Shown: positions 1 through 5,308 of the stretch, piece after piece
Layout: every line of letters starts with the position of its first letter
How positions within the stretch are numbered: the first letter of the stretch is position 1
Origin: DATFKA01 sp042095835
GTDB taxonomy: Bacteria > Bacteroidota > Bacteroidia > Chitinophagales > Saprospiraceae
Length of the DNA stretch: 5,308 bases
Assembly: GCA_042095835.1 (NCBI GenBank)
Contig: JBELML010000224.1
Coordinates: forward strand, 1 to 5,308
Direction of reading: 5' to 3'
Notes under the pieces: model-generated
What the model saw: only the letters and a program-made list of their open reading frames with translations
Databases searched by the model: none
Told to the model about the DNA's origin: nothing
Position numbers and translations under genes: made by a program

Positions 1-201
1 CTGGATCATTCAGAATACGGGAAAATGCGCGCAGATCGCTATGCGACTTTCAATGGTGGAGATGGAAAAGCCTTCGAAGATGGTGGTCTGGATATGGAAC
101 AATTGGCCGCAATTGCCCATAAAAATGGAAGTCCGGCCCTACTTAGTGGCAAACAAGAATACTATGAAAATCTAATCAATCAATACCTTTTCAAAGGCTA
201 G
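1..201 (+). CDS. xylA: Xylose isomerase, C-terminal fragment (5' part lies outside the window)
   Basis: Frame 1 is open from the first base to a TAG at 199-201 and encodes the last 66 residues. Xylose isomerase interconverts D-xylose and D-xylulose in the cytoplasm, the entry step to the pentose phosphate pathway. The tail matches the family end: an early LDHSEYGKMRADRYATF segment (the 'RY.SF' helix), an acidic-glycine stretch followed by LDMEQLAAIA, and the closing SGKQEYYENLINQYLF, the counterpart of SGRQE..EN.VN..LF in known XylA proteins. The catalytic and metal-binding residues lie upstream and cannot be seen here. A second in-frame TAG follows directly at 202-204. The gene converges on purA, about 100 bp away. 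Identification rests on remembered family sequences and is confident; whether the gene is intact cannot be judged. Confidence 0.9.
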   Translation: MDHSEYGKMRADRYATFNGGDGKAFEDGGLDMEQLAAIAHKNGSPALLSGKQEYYENLINQYLFKG

Positions 202-234
202 TAGGGTATTGAAGTTGTCTAAAACAGGCCTAGG

Positions 235-283
235 AGGATAGTAGGGCGAATATCTTTACAAAGCATACTCACTCTACCATCCT
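235..283 (-). terminator. Large imperfect stem-loop just downstream of purA, possible terminator or 3' mRNA-end structure
   Basis: Read on the minus strand, nearly all 49 nt pair: AGGATGGTAG with CTACTATCCT (10 bp, one G-U), then AGT against GCC (one A-C mismatch, a G-C and a U-G), then GAGTAT with ATATTC (6 bp, one G-U), a bulged G, and CTT/AAG closing a UGTA loop. The wobble pairs become A-C mismatches if the plus strand is read, so the structure suits RNA transcribed in the purA direction. It begins 20 bp after the purA stop. There is no run of U directly at its base; the nearest is a TTTT about 10 nt further on. A canonical Rho-independent terminator is therefore not certain, and a 3'-end stabilising hairpin is an alternative. 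Confidence 0.45.
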
Positions 284-302
284 TCTAAATATTTATCTTT
301 AT

Positions 303-1574
303 CTACATTTTCTCTATCAATTTTTCTCGTTCTGGTCCTGTCGACACCATGGATACCCGAGTACCTAAAGCCGACTCTAACATCTCTAGATAGTCTTTTG
401 CAGCTAGTGGTAATTCGCCATAGCTGGTAACATCATCTAGAGATTGTTTCCATCCTGTATAGGGAGTATAATTGGCCTTAATCTCTACATCGCAGGTATC
501 ATAAGGCAGCTGCTCTGTATCAGAGCCCTCGATATGATAGGTATGTGCTGCGCTGACTTCATCGAAGATATTCAACACATCTAGTTTGGTCACCGCCAAT
601 TGCGTCACTCCGTTGACCATGATGGTATATTTCAGCTGTGGCAAGTCAATCCATCCACATCTTCTTGGTCTACCTGTAGTAGCGCCAAACTCTGCCCCTT
701 CTTTTCTAAGTGCTTCGCCTACTTCGTCAAATAGTTCGGTAGGAAATGGGCCAGCCCCTACTCTGGTACAATAAGCTTTGGTAATACCAATCACCTCCTT
801 AATATGCCCCGGCGCAACACCCAAACCAGTACAAACACCAGCTGTAATCGTATTAGAGGAAGTCACAAAAGGATAGGTTCCAAAGTCGACATCAAGCATA
901 GAACCTTGAGCACCTTCCGCGAGTATTTTTTTACCATCCTTAATAGCTTGGTTGATAAAATACTCCCCATCGACGAGAATCAAGGATTTGAGGGTTTCTA
1001 AACTAGCAAACCACTTATCCTCTTCGGCTTGAATATCTACATCAATCTCAGGATAGATAGAGGCCAGTTTCATATGCTTGGCCTTCAGTGCCTGGTATTT
1101 CTCTTTGAAATTCGCACGAGTGATATCTCCAACGCGCAATCCATTCCGACCAGTTTTGTCCATATAGGTAGGACCAATTCCACGTAAAGTCGAGCCGATT
1201 TTATCTTTTCCTTTAGCTGCTTCAGAAGCGGCATCGAGGTAGCGATGGGTTGGCAAAATAAGATGCGCTTTTCGAGCAACAAAAAGTCGACCTGCAAATT
1301 CTACTCCAGCCTCCTTTAATTGGTGGATTTCCTTTTCTAAGGTGATGGGATCAATGACAACGCCATTGCCAATTAAATTGAGCTGCTGGTCTCTAAAAAT
1401 CCCAGAAGGAATCGTATGTAGCACGAATTTCTGATTATCAAATACGAGGGTATGTCCAGCGTTGGGTCCGCCTTGGAAGCGGGCAATAATATCGTATTGA
1501 GGAGCTAAATAGTCTACAATTTTTCCTTTCCCTTCGTCTCCCCACTGTAAACCTAAAAGTACGTCTACTGCCAT
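303..1574 (-). CDS. purA: Adenylosuccinate synthetase
   Basis: This 423-residue protein joins IMP and aspartate with GTP hydrolysis to give adenylosuccinate, the first committed step from IMP to AMP; it is a cytoplasmic homodimer in the family. It is full length (family about 420-430). Signature elements are intact: GLQWGDEGKGK at 8-18 with catalytic Asp13, GGPNAGHT with His41 at 35-42, GNGVVIDP at 69-76, Thr129 and RGIGP at 131-135, Arg143, EGAQG with Gln223 at 220-224, TTGRPRRCGW at 299-308, and the guanine-specificity TKLD at 329-332 plus STGPE at 411-415. Asp13, His41, Thr129 and Arg143 fall at the E. coli numbers. The ATG at 1572-1574 fits the family N-terminus exactly; no clear Shine-Dalgarno precedes it, as is usual in Bacteroidota. 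It follows fur in the same direction after 283 bp that contain repeat copy A. I found no promoter that matches the Bacteroidota TTTG/TAnnTTTG consensus well. Confidence 0.97.
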   Translation of the reverse strand: MAVDVLLGLQWGDEGKGKIVDYLAPQYDIIARFQGGPNAGHTLVFDNQKFVLHTIPSGIFRDQQLNLIGNGVVIDPITLEKEIHQLKEAGVEFAGRLFVARKAHLILPTHRYLDAASEAAKGKDKIGSTLRGIGPTYMDKTGRNGLRVGDITRANFKEKYQALKAKHMKLASIYPEIDVDIQAEEDKWFASLETLKSLILVDGEYFINQAIKDGKKILAEGAQGSMLDVDFGTYPFVTSSNTITAGVCTGLGVAPGHIKEVIGITKAYCTRVGAGPFPTELFDEVGEALRKEGAEFGATTGRPRRCGWIDLPQLKYTIMVNGVTQLAVTKLDVLNIFDEVSAAHTYHIEGSDTEQLPYDTCDVEIKANYTPYTGWKQSLDDVTSYGELPLAAKDYLEMLESALGTRVSMVSTGPEREKLIEKM

Positions 1575-1724
1575 TTGCGTTTTTGTCTATTGGACATCTA
1601 CGACAAGTCTGCATTTGGTAAGCTGCTCATCACAAACATCCAGTTAAAAATGCAAGTTAGGCTTTTCAGAAATATTATGATAATTTTCTTGAGTTTTTAG
1701 TAACGGACAAAGAATAAGTCCCGC

Positions 1725-1832
1725 ATTTTGATCGAGAAGGTTTTATGCCAAGACAAGGCAAAAAATGTAGATGATGCAGGGCATCAGCGAGGCTTTTTAA
1801 CGCCGTATTGGTGTAAAAGATTCCATCAAAAT
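1725..1832 (+). repeat. Structured dispersed repeat, copy A (nested hairpin between fur and purA)
   Basis: Nested inverted repeats: outer ATTTTGAT (1725-1732) with ATCAAAAT (1825-1832), 8 bp; middle TTTTATGCCAA (1741-1751) with TTGGTGTAAAA (1808-1818), 11 bp including two G-U pairs; an A6/T5 tract pair (1760-1765, 1794-1798); and inner GATGATGC-AGG-GCATCAGC (1770-1788), 7 of 8 pairs. Fixed blocks GGCAAAAAATGTA and GAGGCTTTTTAACG flank the inner hairpin and recur in copy B at identical spacing. The wobble pairs exist only when the plus strand is read. It starts 25 bp past the fur stop, so read on the minus strand it is an inner hairpin followed 5 nt later by TTTTTT, resembling a terminator. 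It could equally be a REP- or MITE-like element; GTA(G/A) just before the inner hairpin recalls the GTAG head of REP sequences. Confidence 0.8.
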
Positions 1833-1857
1833 CGGTAAGTTGTTTTTTGGCTGTTAC

Positions 1858-2340
1858 TTACTCCTCAAGTTTGTCAGAAGTACGCTCACAGGCACCTTGA
1901 CATTCGCCATAGAGATTCAGCGAATGGTGGAGTACTCTAAATTTCAGAATATCTCCCATCATATTTTTAATCTGCTGGATTCTGGGATCACAAAACTCTA
2001 GTACCTTGCCACAATCTACACAGATAAGGTGGTCATGCTGTTTGTAGCCGTAGGACTTTTCGTATTGGGCCAAGTTTTTCCCAAATTGGTGCTTTTTGAC
2101 TAGGTCACAGCTGACAAGTAGCTCTAAGGTATTGTATACGGTAGCGCGACTCACTCGGTAGTTTTGGTTCTTCATGTGAATGTAAAGCGCCTCCGCATCG
2201 AAGTGATCGGTTCGTTTATATATTTCTTCGAGGATGGCATAGCGTTCGGGGGTTTTTCGGAGACTATTCTGCTCCAAATGTGCCGAAAAAATACTTTTCA
2301 CCTCTTTAATTAATTCTTGCTGCGTTTTTTGCGCTTCCAT
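1858..2340 (-). CDS. fur: Fur-family metal-dependent transcriptional regulator
   Basis: This 160-residue protein has the two-domain Fur architecture. The N-terminal winged helix spans about 20-88, with RKTPERYAILEEI at 28-40 and the recognition-helix segment VSRATVYNTLELL at 63-75. The C-terminal dimerisation and metal domain runs from about 90 to 155 and carries HDHLICVDCGKVLEF at 102-116. Likely metal ligands are His46, Glu94, His102, His104, Glu115 and His139. Structural-zinc cysteine candidates are Cys107/Cys110 and Cys147/Cys151. Glu94 stands where PerR has Asp, which favours Fur (or Zur) over a peroxide sensor. The metal actually sensed cannot be decided from sequence. The ATG at 2338-2340 gives a normal-length N-terminus. 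It lies 49 bp after the rel stop in the same direction, so cotranscription with rel is plausible. No convincing Fur box was seen upstream. Confidence 0.92.
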   Translation of the reverse strand: MEAQKTQQELIKEVKSIFSAHLEQNSLRKTPERYAILEEIYKRTDHFDAEALYIHMKNQNYRVSRATVYNTLELLVSCDLVKKHQFGKNLAQYEKSYGYKQHDHLICVDCGKVLEFCDPRIQQIKNMMGDILKFRVLHHSLNLYGECQGACERTSDKLEE

Positions 2341-2357
2341 TAATGCTATTGTGATAC

Positions 2358-2379
2358 GGTAGACCGAGCTGGTCTGACC
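2358..2379 (-). other. Short hairpin between rel and fur
   Basis: On the minus strand GGT-c-AGACC pairs with GGTCT-ACC around an AGCTC loop: 8 bp with one bulged C. It begins 10 nt after the rel stop codon and ends 17 nt before the fur start. No U-tract follows it in the direction of transcription, so it is not a classical terminator. It could shape the translation start or stability of fur in a shared transcript. A chance hairpin is possible. Confidence 0.35.
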
Positions 2380-2389
2380 ATCTAAAAAA

Positions 2390-4639
2390 CTAATTTACTC
2401 TAGTAACAGTAGAAACGTTGTCCAAGTTCTGTAGACTTTTAATGGCAAGGTTCAATTGATCCGTATTCCTGACCATCAACTTCATTTTTGCCTCAAAATA
2501 ACCTTCCTCTCCTTCAATATTCAAAGCTCGGATATTCAATCCTAGCATGGTAGAAATATTGTGCATCAGCTGCTCGATCACTCCTGGGCCACTGTCAATA
2601 CCTGTGATGATCAGCTCGGCTACAAAGGTAGCATTGGTCGATACCATCCATTCTGCCTTCATGATTCGGTAGCCATAGTTGACCATCATATGAGTGGCAT
2701 TAGGGCAATTCGAGCGATGAATCTTCAAGCCAGCATTCAAGGTAAGATAGGCAAAGATATCATCTCCTTGTACTGGATTGCAACAACTTGCTAAAGTATA
2801 TTCATATTTTTCAGCAGGCTCTCCATTAATTAACAGGTGAGGCTTCAGGTTTAGTTGGGCTTTGGCCGCCTTTGACAAGCCTTTTTTGCGAGTTTGTTGA
2901 GGTTCGGGCTGGATCTCTTGTTCGCTAGTTTTCTCTACCAAGACACCTGTTTGGACCTCTAACAACTTGAATAATTCGGCAATGGTTCTTTCCTCCGTAG
3001 CGAGGGCATAGTATAGATCGATATGGCTACCAAAGCCAAAAAACTTCACCATGAAGTCCACGGAGTCTTCAAAATTCACTTTGAGGTGCCGCAGTTTTCG
3101 CTCCAGCTTTTCCTTGCCCAGTTCTCCAACTTTCCTACGCTCTTCTTTAAGGGTAGATCGAATTTTCGACTTGGCCTTACCTGTGACCACCATATCTAAC
3201 CAACCCTCTTTTGGCTTTTGATTTTTTTGGGTAAAAATATTAACCTGATCGCCATTCTGTAGCTGGTAGCCCATAGGGACCAGCTTATTATTCACTTTGA
3301 TAGCGGTACAATGATAGCCTAGATCGGTGTGTATACTAAAGGCAAAATCTAAAGCAGTGGCTCCTTTCGGTAGCATTTTCAAATCGCCATTAGGCGTATA
3401 AACGTAGACCTCCTCGCTGAAAAGGTTATTGGATTTAAAGTCTCCAAGAAACTCTACTGCATCTACCGTTGGATCTTCTAAAGTCTCTCGTACACTATCC
3501 AACCAACGCTCGTAGATATCATCTTTTTGATTAGAAACGGCTACGCCTTTATACTTCCAGTGTGCAGCAAAACCGCGCTCGGCAATTTCATCCATCCTTG
3601 AGCTACGTATTTGGACTTCCACAAACTTTCCCCCTGGGCCAATCACGGTTGTATGCAAGGACTCATATCCATTGGCCTTGGGTGTAGTCACCCAGTCTTT
3701 GAGTCGTGAGGGAATTGGCTGATGTACATCTGTAACAACGGAGTAGATTTGCCAGCAAGACAACTTCTCCATTTCTGGTGGTACATCTATGATGATACGT
3801 ACCGCAAAAAGATCATAAATCTCTTCGAAAGGCACTTTTTTGCTTTTCAACTTATTCCAGATCGAATAAATGGACTTGGGCCTTCCCAAAACCTTGTAAG
3901 GAATATTCAGTGGATCTAACTTGTCTCGCAGAGGCTCGATGAAAGAGGCGATATAAGACTCTCGGGAAGCTTTGGTTTCGTTGAGCTTTTTGGCGATTTT
4001 ACTATAATCCTCTCGATCAGTGATCTTCATACAAAGATCAAGGAACTCTGTCCTGAATTTGTATAATCCTAGGCGATGCGCTAGTGGCGCATAAATAAAG
4101 CTGGTCTCCGCTGCAATCTTGAGCTGTTTATGCCTTGGCATAGCTCCAAGTGTACGCATATTATGCAGTCGATCGGCCATTTTAATCAAAACCACGCGTA
4201 CATCTTCGAGTAGCGTAGTCAATACCTTTTTGAAATTCTCGGCCTGTGGGCTATCGCTATTATAGGCAGAGTCTAATTTGGTCAGACCATCTACAATCTG
4301 CGCAACTTTCCCTCCAAATTGATTCCGGATATCCTCAAGCGTCACATCCGTATCTTCGACCACATCATGTAGTAAGGCACAAACAATTGCGGTTGGTCCC
4401 AGGCCGATTTCATCGGAGCAAATTTTCGCCACCGCAATGGGATGGAGGATATAAGGTTCTCCTGACTTTCTTCTTTGCGCATGATGAGCATCAACGGCTA
4501 GTTCGTAAGCCTGTCGGATCATACGACTATCCTCATCATCCAATGGTCCTTTGACGGTCATTGTTCTCAACAACTGTCGGTAAGCATCCTGAATGAGTTT
4601 TTTCTCTTCTTCCTTTACGGGTACAATAACTTCTGCCAT
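2390..4639 (-). CDS. rel: Bifunctional (p)ppGpp synthetase/hydrolase of the Rel/SpoT type
   Basis: Long RelA-SpoT homologue that controls the stringent response by making and degrading (p)ppGpp. Residue numbers here count from the furthest upstream in-frame ATG at 4741. I prefer the ATG at 4637-4639 (residue 35), giving 749 residues starting MAEVIVPVKEEEK; this is the usual family length, and the extra 34 residues resemble nothing in the family and cover a leader hairpin. Domains in order: HD hydrolase about 80-230 with His100, HDVVEDT (125-131), Asp190 and Asn194 intact; synthetase about 280-400 with GRPKSIYSIW (286-295), NGYESLHTT (357-365) and EVQIR (375-379); TGS about 443-504; CC/zinc-finger region with Cys653, Cys654, His675, Cys679; C-terminal ACT about 705-783. 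RLKD at 346-349 is the RxKD motif of bifunctional enzymes, as against ExDD in synthetase-only RelA. Both activities are expected. It heads the rel-fur-purA run. Confidence 0.95.
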   Translation of the reverse strand: MAEVIVPVKEEEKKLIQDAYRQLLRTMTVKGPLDDEDSRMIRQAYELAVDAHHAQRRKSGEPYILHPIAVAKICSDEIGLGPTAIVCALLHDVVEDTDVTLEDIRNQFGGKVAQIVDGLTKLDSAYNSDSPQAENFKKVLTTLLEDVRVVLIKMADRLHNMRTLGAMPRHKQLKIAAETSFIYAPLAHRLGLYKFRTEFLDLCMKITDREDYSKIAKKLNETKASRESYIASFIEPLRDKLDPLNIPYKVLGRPKSIYSIWNKLKSKKVPFEEIYDLFAVRIIIDVPPEMEKLSCWQIYSVVTDVHQPIPSRLKDWVTTPKANGYESLHTTVIGPGGKFVEVQIRSSRMDEIAERGFAAHWKYKGVAVSNQKDDIYERWLDSVRETLEDPTVDAVEFLGDFKSNNLFSEEVYVYTPNGDLKMLPKGATALDFAFSIHTDLGYHCTAIKVNNKLVPMGYQLQNGDQVNIFTQKNQKPKEGWLDMVVTGKAKSKIRSTLKEERRKVGELGKEKLERKLRHLKVNFEDSVDFMVKFFGFGSHIDLYYALATEERTIAELFKLLEVQTGVLVEKTSEQEIQPEPQQTRKKGLSKAAKAQLNLKPHLLINGEPAEKYEYTLASCCNPVQGDDIFAYLTLNAGLKIHRSNCPNATHMMVNYGYRIMKAEWMVSTNATFVAELIITGIDSGPGVIEQLMHNISTMLGLNIRALNIEGEEGYFEAKMKLMVRNTDQLNLAIKSLQNLDNVSTVTRVN

Positions 4640-4700
4640 CCTTTTCTCTAATTTCGCTCCTATCGATACTACGTACTTATTTTTCACATTAATCCAAGTA

Positions 4701-4732
4701 CTGACAAAAGGATCGTGCCTCACCCTTGTCAG
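4701..4732 (-). promoter_or_regulatory. Leader hairpin upstream of rel
   Basis: On the minus strand CTGACAAGGG pairs with CTTTTGTCAG (10 bp, two G-U) around a 12-nt loop, 61 nt before the preferred rel start. The outer seven pairs are a perfect inverted repeat, CTGACAA/TTGTCAG. The two wobbles would be A-C mismatches in plus-strand RNA, so the structure fits the rel transcript. The perfect heptamer pair could instead be a binding site for a dimeric regulator. Seven-base inverted repeats occur by chance at this scale, so confidence is limited. Confidence 0.35.
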
Positions 4733-4739
4733 CATACAC

Positions 4740-4942
4740 ACATCACTACGTCACCAAGTCTTCTATGTCTTAACATCTCCCAGTCCCCTGGTCTCCTAGT
4801 CACCACATCTCCTATGCCTCCACATCACTACATCTCCATGTCAACATATCTCCCAGTCCCCCAGTCCCCTAATCTCTCAGTCTCCACGTCACCACGTCTC
4901 CTATGTCTCCACATCCCCCAGTCTCCCAGTCCCCAAGTCACC
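4740..4942. repeat. Degenerate octanucleotide tandem array, 25 units
   Basis: The 203 bp divide completely into 25 consecutive units: 22 of 8 bp and three of 9 bp. The consensus is about (C/A)AGTC(T/C/A)CC on the plus strand, for example CAGTCCCC, CAGTCTCC, ACGTCACC and ACATCTCC. The TC at unit positions 4-5 is nearly invariant. All three 9-bp units are of the TATG(T/C)CT type. Units 2-9 (from 4748) and the stretch from unit 19 (4886) align one to one, including the 9-bp unit in third place, which indicates duplication of an eight-unit block. The plus strand is strongly pyrimidine-rich; minus-strand RNA into rel would carry G runs separated by ACU. The 8-bp period rotates the reading frame, so the array is not a conserved protein repeat. 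It ends about 100 bp upstream of the preferred rel start. Confidence 0.85.
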
Positions 4943-4946
4943 ACAT

Positions 4947-5069
4947 GATTATGGAAGATACACCTTTTTGAGAAATCTTGTTGGAAATAATAAAGCCAAT
5001 TGGCTCTTTCAGCATTATAAGATCAATGACCTGGATATCATCAAGCTTTCTCGTATAGAAGCTGTTTAA
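4947..5069 (+). pseudogene. Coding-like orphan tail, possible 3' remnant of an unrecognised gene
   Basis: From 4947 to a TAA at 5067-5069 the frame reads as 40 residues of ordinary globular protein character, including YGRYTFLRNLVGNNK and later NWLFQHYKINDLDIIKLSRI. I do not recognise the family. The frame has no ATG. Upstream it stays open through the repeat array back to the stop at 4797-4799, where it reads Ser/Pro/His-rich repeat translation. An ATG at 4945 lies in a different frame and stops after eight codons. It may be the 3' end of a gene whose front was lost where the array formed, or a chance open frame; the mixed, Asn/Ile/Lys/Leu-rich composition slightly favours a real remnant. 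Confidence 0.3.
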
Positions 5070-5077
5070 AGTTTCCT

Positions 5078-5198
5078 TGTTGGGCTATCAAAAACATCTT
5101 TTAAGGCTACTCTTCGTTAAAAAGCCTCAGCTATGCGATGCATAGCTTACGTTTTTTGCCTCGATTAGCCTTAAAATACTGTTTTCTCGCCTGCAACA
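5078..5198 (-). repeat. Structured dispersed repeat, copy B (nested hairpin upstream of rel)
   Basis: Same architecture as copy A, in the opposite orientation. On the minus strand: outer TGTTG-ca-GGC (5198-5189) with GCC-CAACA (5085-5078), 8 bp with a 2-nt bulge; middle TTTTAAGGCTA (5176-5166) with TAGCCTTAAAA (5109-5099), a perfect 11 bp; the A6/T5 tract pair; and inner AGCTATGC-ATC-GCATAGCT (5147-5129), a perfect 8 bp. The blocks GGCAAAAAACGTA and GAGGCTTTTTAACG match copy A with one change in 27 positions. It lies about 70 bp downstream of the stop of the right-edge gene and could act there as a terminator: read on either strand, the inner hairpin is followed within 3-5 nt by T5 or T6. Confidence 0.83.
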
Positions 5199-5268
5199 GA
5201 ATACCTTAGACAACTTCATAGTATTAGGGCAAACGCACCAAAAAATCACACTTCAATTTTTTATAAAT

Positions 5269-5307
5269 TCAACTGAAACTCCAATTCAAAACCGCTCTAG
5301 CATCTTC
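5269..5307 (-). CDS. C-terminal end of a minus-strand gene, possibly an outer-membrane beta-barrel protein
   Basis: The minus strand entering from the right edge has an open frame whose last 12 codons read EDARAVLNWSFS and end in TGA at 5269-5271. The alternating aromatic end LNWSF resembles the last beta-strand of Bacteroidota outer-membrane barrels, but 12 residues cannot prove this. Seven bases past the stop is an A/T-only inverted repeat (AAAAAAT at 5240-5246, ATTTTTT at 5256-5262), and copy B follows about 70 bp on; either could end the transcript. If real, this gene points the same way as rel, fur and purA. Confidence 0.3.
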   Translation of the reverse strand, partial: EDARAVLNWSFS

Positions 5308-5308
5308 A

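Noticed and set aside
586..1297. Open frames of 62-70 codons on both strands inside purA
   Set aside because: They are out-of-frame shadows of a fully intact, strongly conserved purA gene.
1673..1691. Possible Fur box in the fur-purA gap, containing the palindrome ATTAT-G-ATAAT
   Set aside because: Only about 12 of 19 positions match the E. coli consensus in an AT-rich stretch, and it is not placed at a recognisable promoter. Not strong enough to list as an operator.
1858..2340. PerR-type peroxide sensor instead of Fur
   Set aside because: The position that is the oxidation-promoting Asp in PerR is Glu94 here, as in Fur/Zur.
2561..4554. Several 65-102 codon plus-strand frames inside rel
   Set aside because: Antisense shadows of rel; no recognisable domains and no independent signals.
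4660..4740. Bacteroidota-type promoter for rel (minus-strand TCCTTTTG as a -7 element)
   Set aside because: One mismatch to TAnnTTTG, no matching TTTG about 20 bases upstream, and the bases form part of the leader hairpin; unsupported.
4852..4934. Canonical three-tier G-quadruplex on the rel-sense strand
   Set aside because: Each cluster has only three runs of three or more G with short loops; the fourth is GG. Possible two-tier or bulged form only, so not listed as a feature.
4740..4942. CRISPR array
   Set aside because: Units are contiguous 8-9 bp with no separate spacers and no cas genes nearby; this is a simple tandem repeat.
4715..4948. 77-codon plus-strand open frame with an ATG, Ser/Pro/His-rich
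   Set aside because: It is the translation of the 8-bp tandem array; the 8-bp period shifts frame every unit, so no protein repeat is maintained, and it overlaps the rel leader. Array structure explains it.

Overview
The window looks like a chromosomal stretch from a member of the Bacteroidota. The evidence is the gene order rel, fur, purA, starts without clear Shine-Dalgarno sequences, a single bifunctional Rel/SpoT enzyme and the family flavour of the proteins. A Saprospiraceae/Lewinella-like lineage is my guess; it rests on overall resemblance, not on a diagnostic marker.

Layout, left to right: the last 66 codons of a plus-strand xylose isomerase gene (1-201); a convergent gap with a strong imperfect stem-loop (235-283); purA on the minus strand (303-1574); a 283-bp gap holding repeat copy A (1725-1832); a Fur-family regulator on the minus strand (1858-2340); a 49-bp gap with a short hairpin; and rel/spoT on the minus strand, stop at 2390, most likely start at 4639. 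Beyond rel comes a region of about 630 bp with no intact gene: a 5'-leader hairpin (4701-4732), a 25-unit degenerate 8-bp tandem array (4740-4942), a coding-like orphan tail (4947-5069) and repeat copy B (5078-5198, opposite orientation to A). At the right edge are the last 12 codons of a minus-strand gene, possibly an outer-membrane protein.

Functionally, rel, fur and purA lie in one direction. Rel makes and degrades (p)ppGpp, PurA is the first committed step from IMP to AMP and is a known target of ppGpp inhibition, and Fur handles metal-dependent regulation. Repeat copy A, which looks terminator-like, may separate fur from purA, so a single operon is not certain.

The most unusual content is non-coding. 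Copies A and B align without gaps over 81 bp: fixed linker blocks are conserved, while two of the stems differ by compensatory base changes. This indicates a dispersed repeat family selected or maintained for secondary structure. The octanucleotide array upstream of rel is the second notable item.
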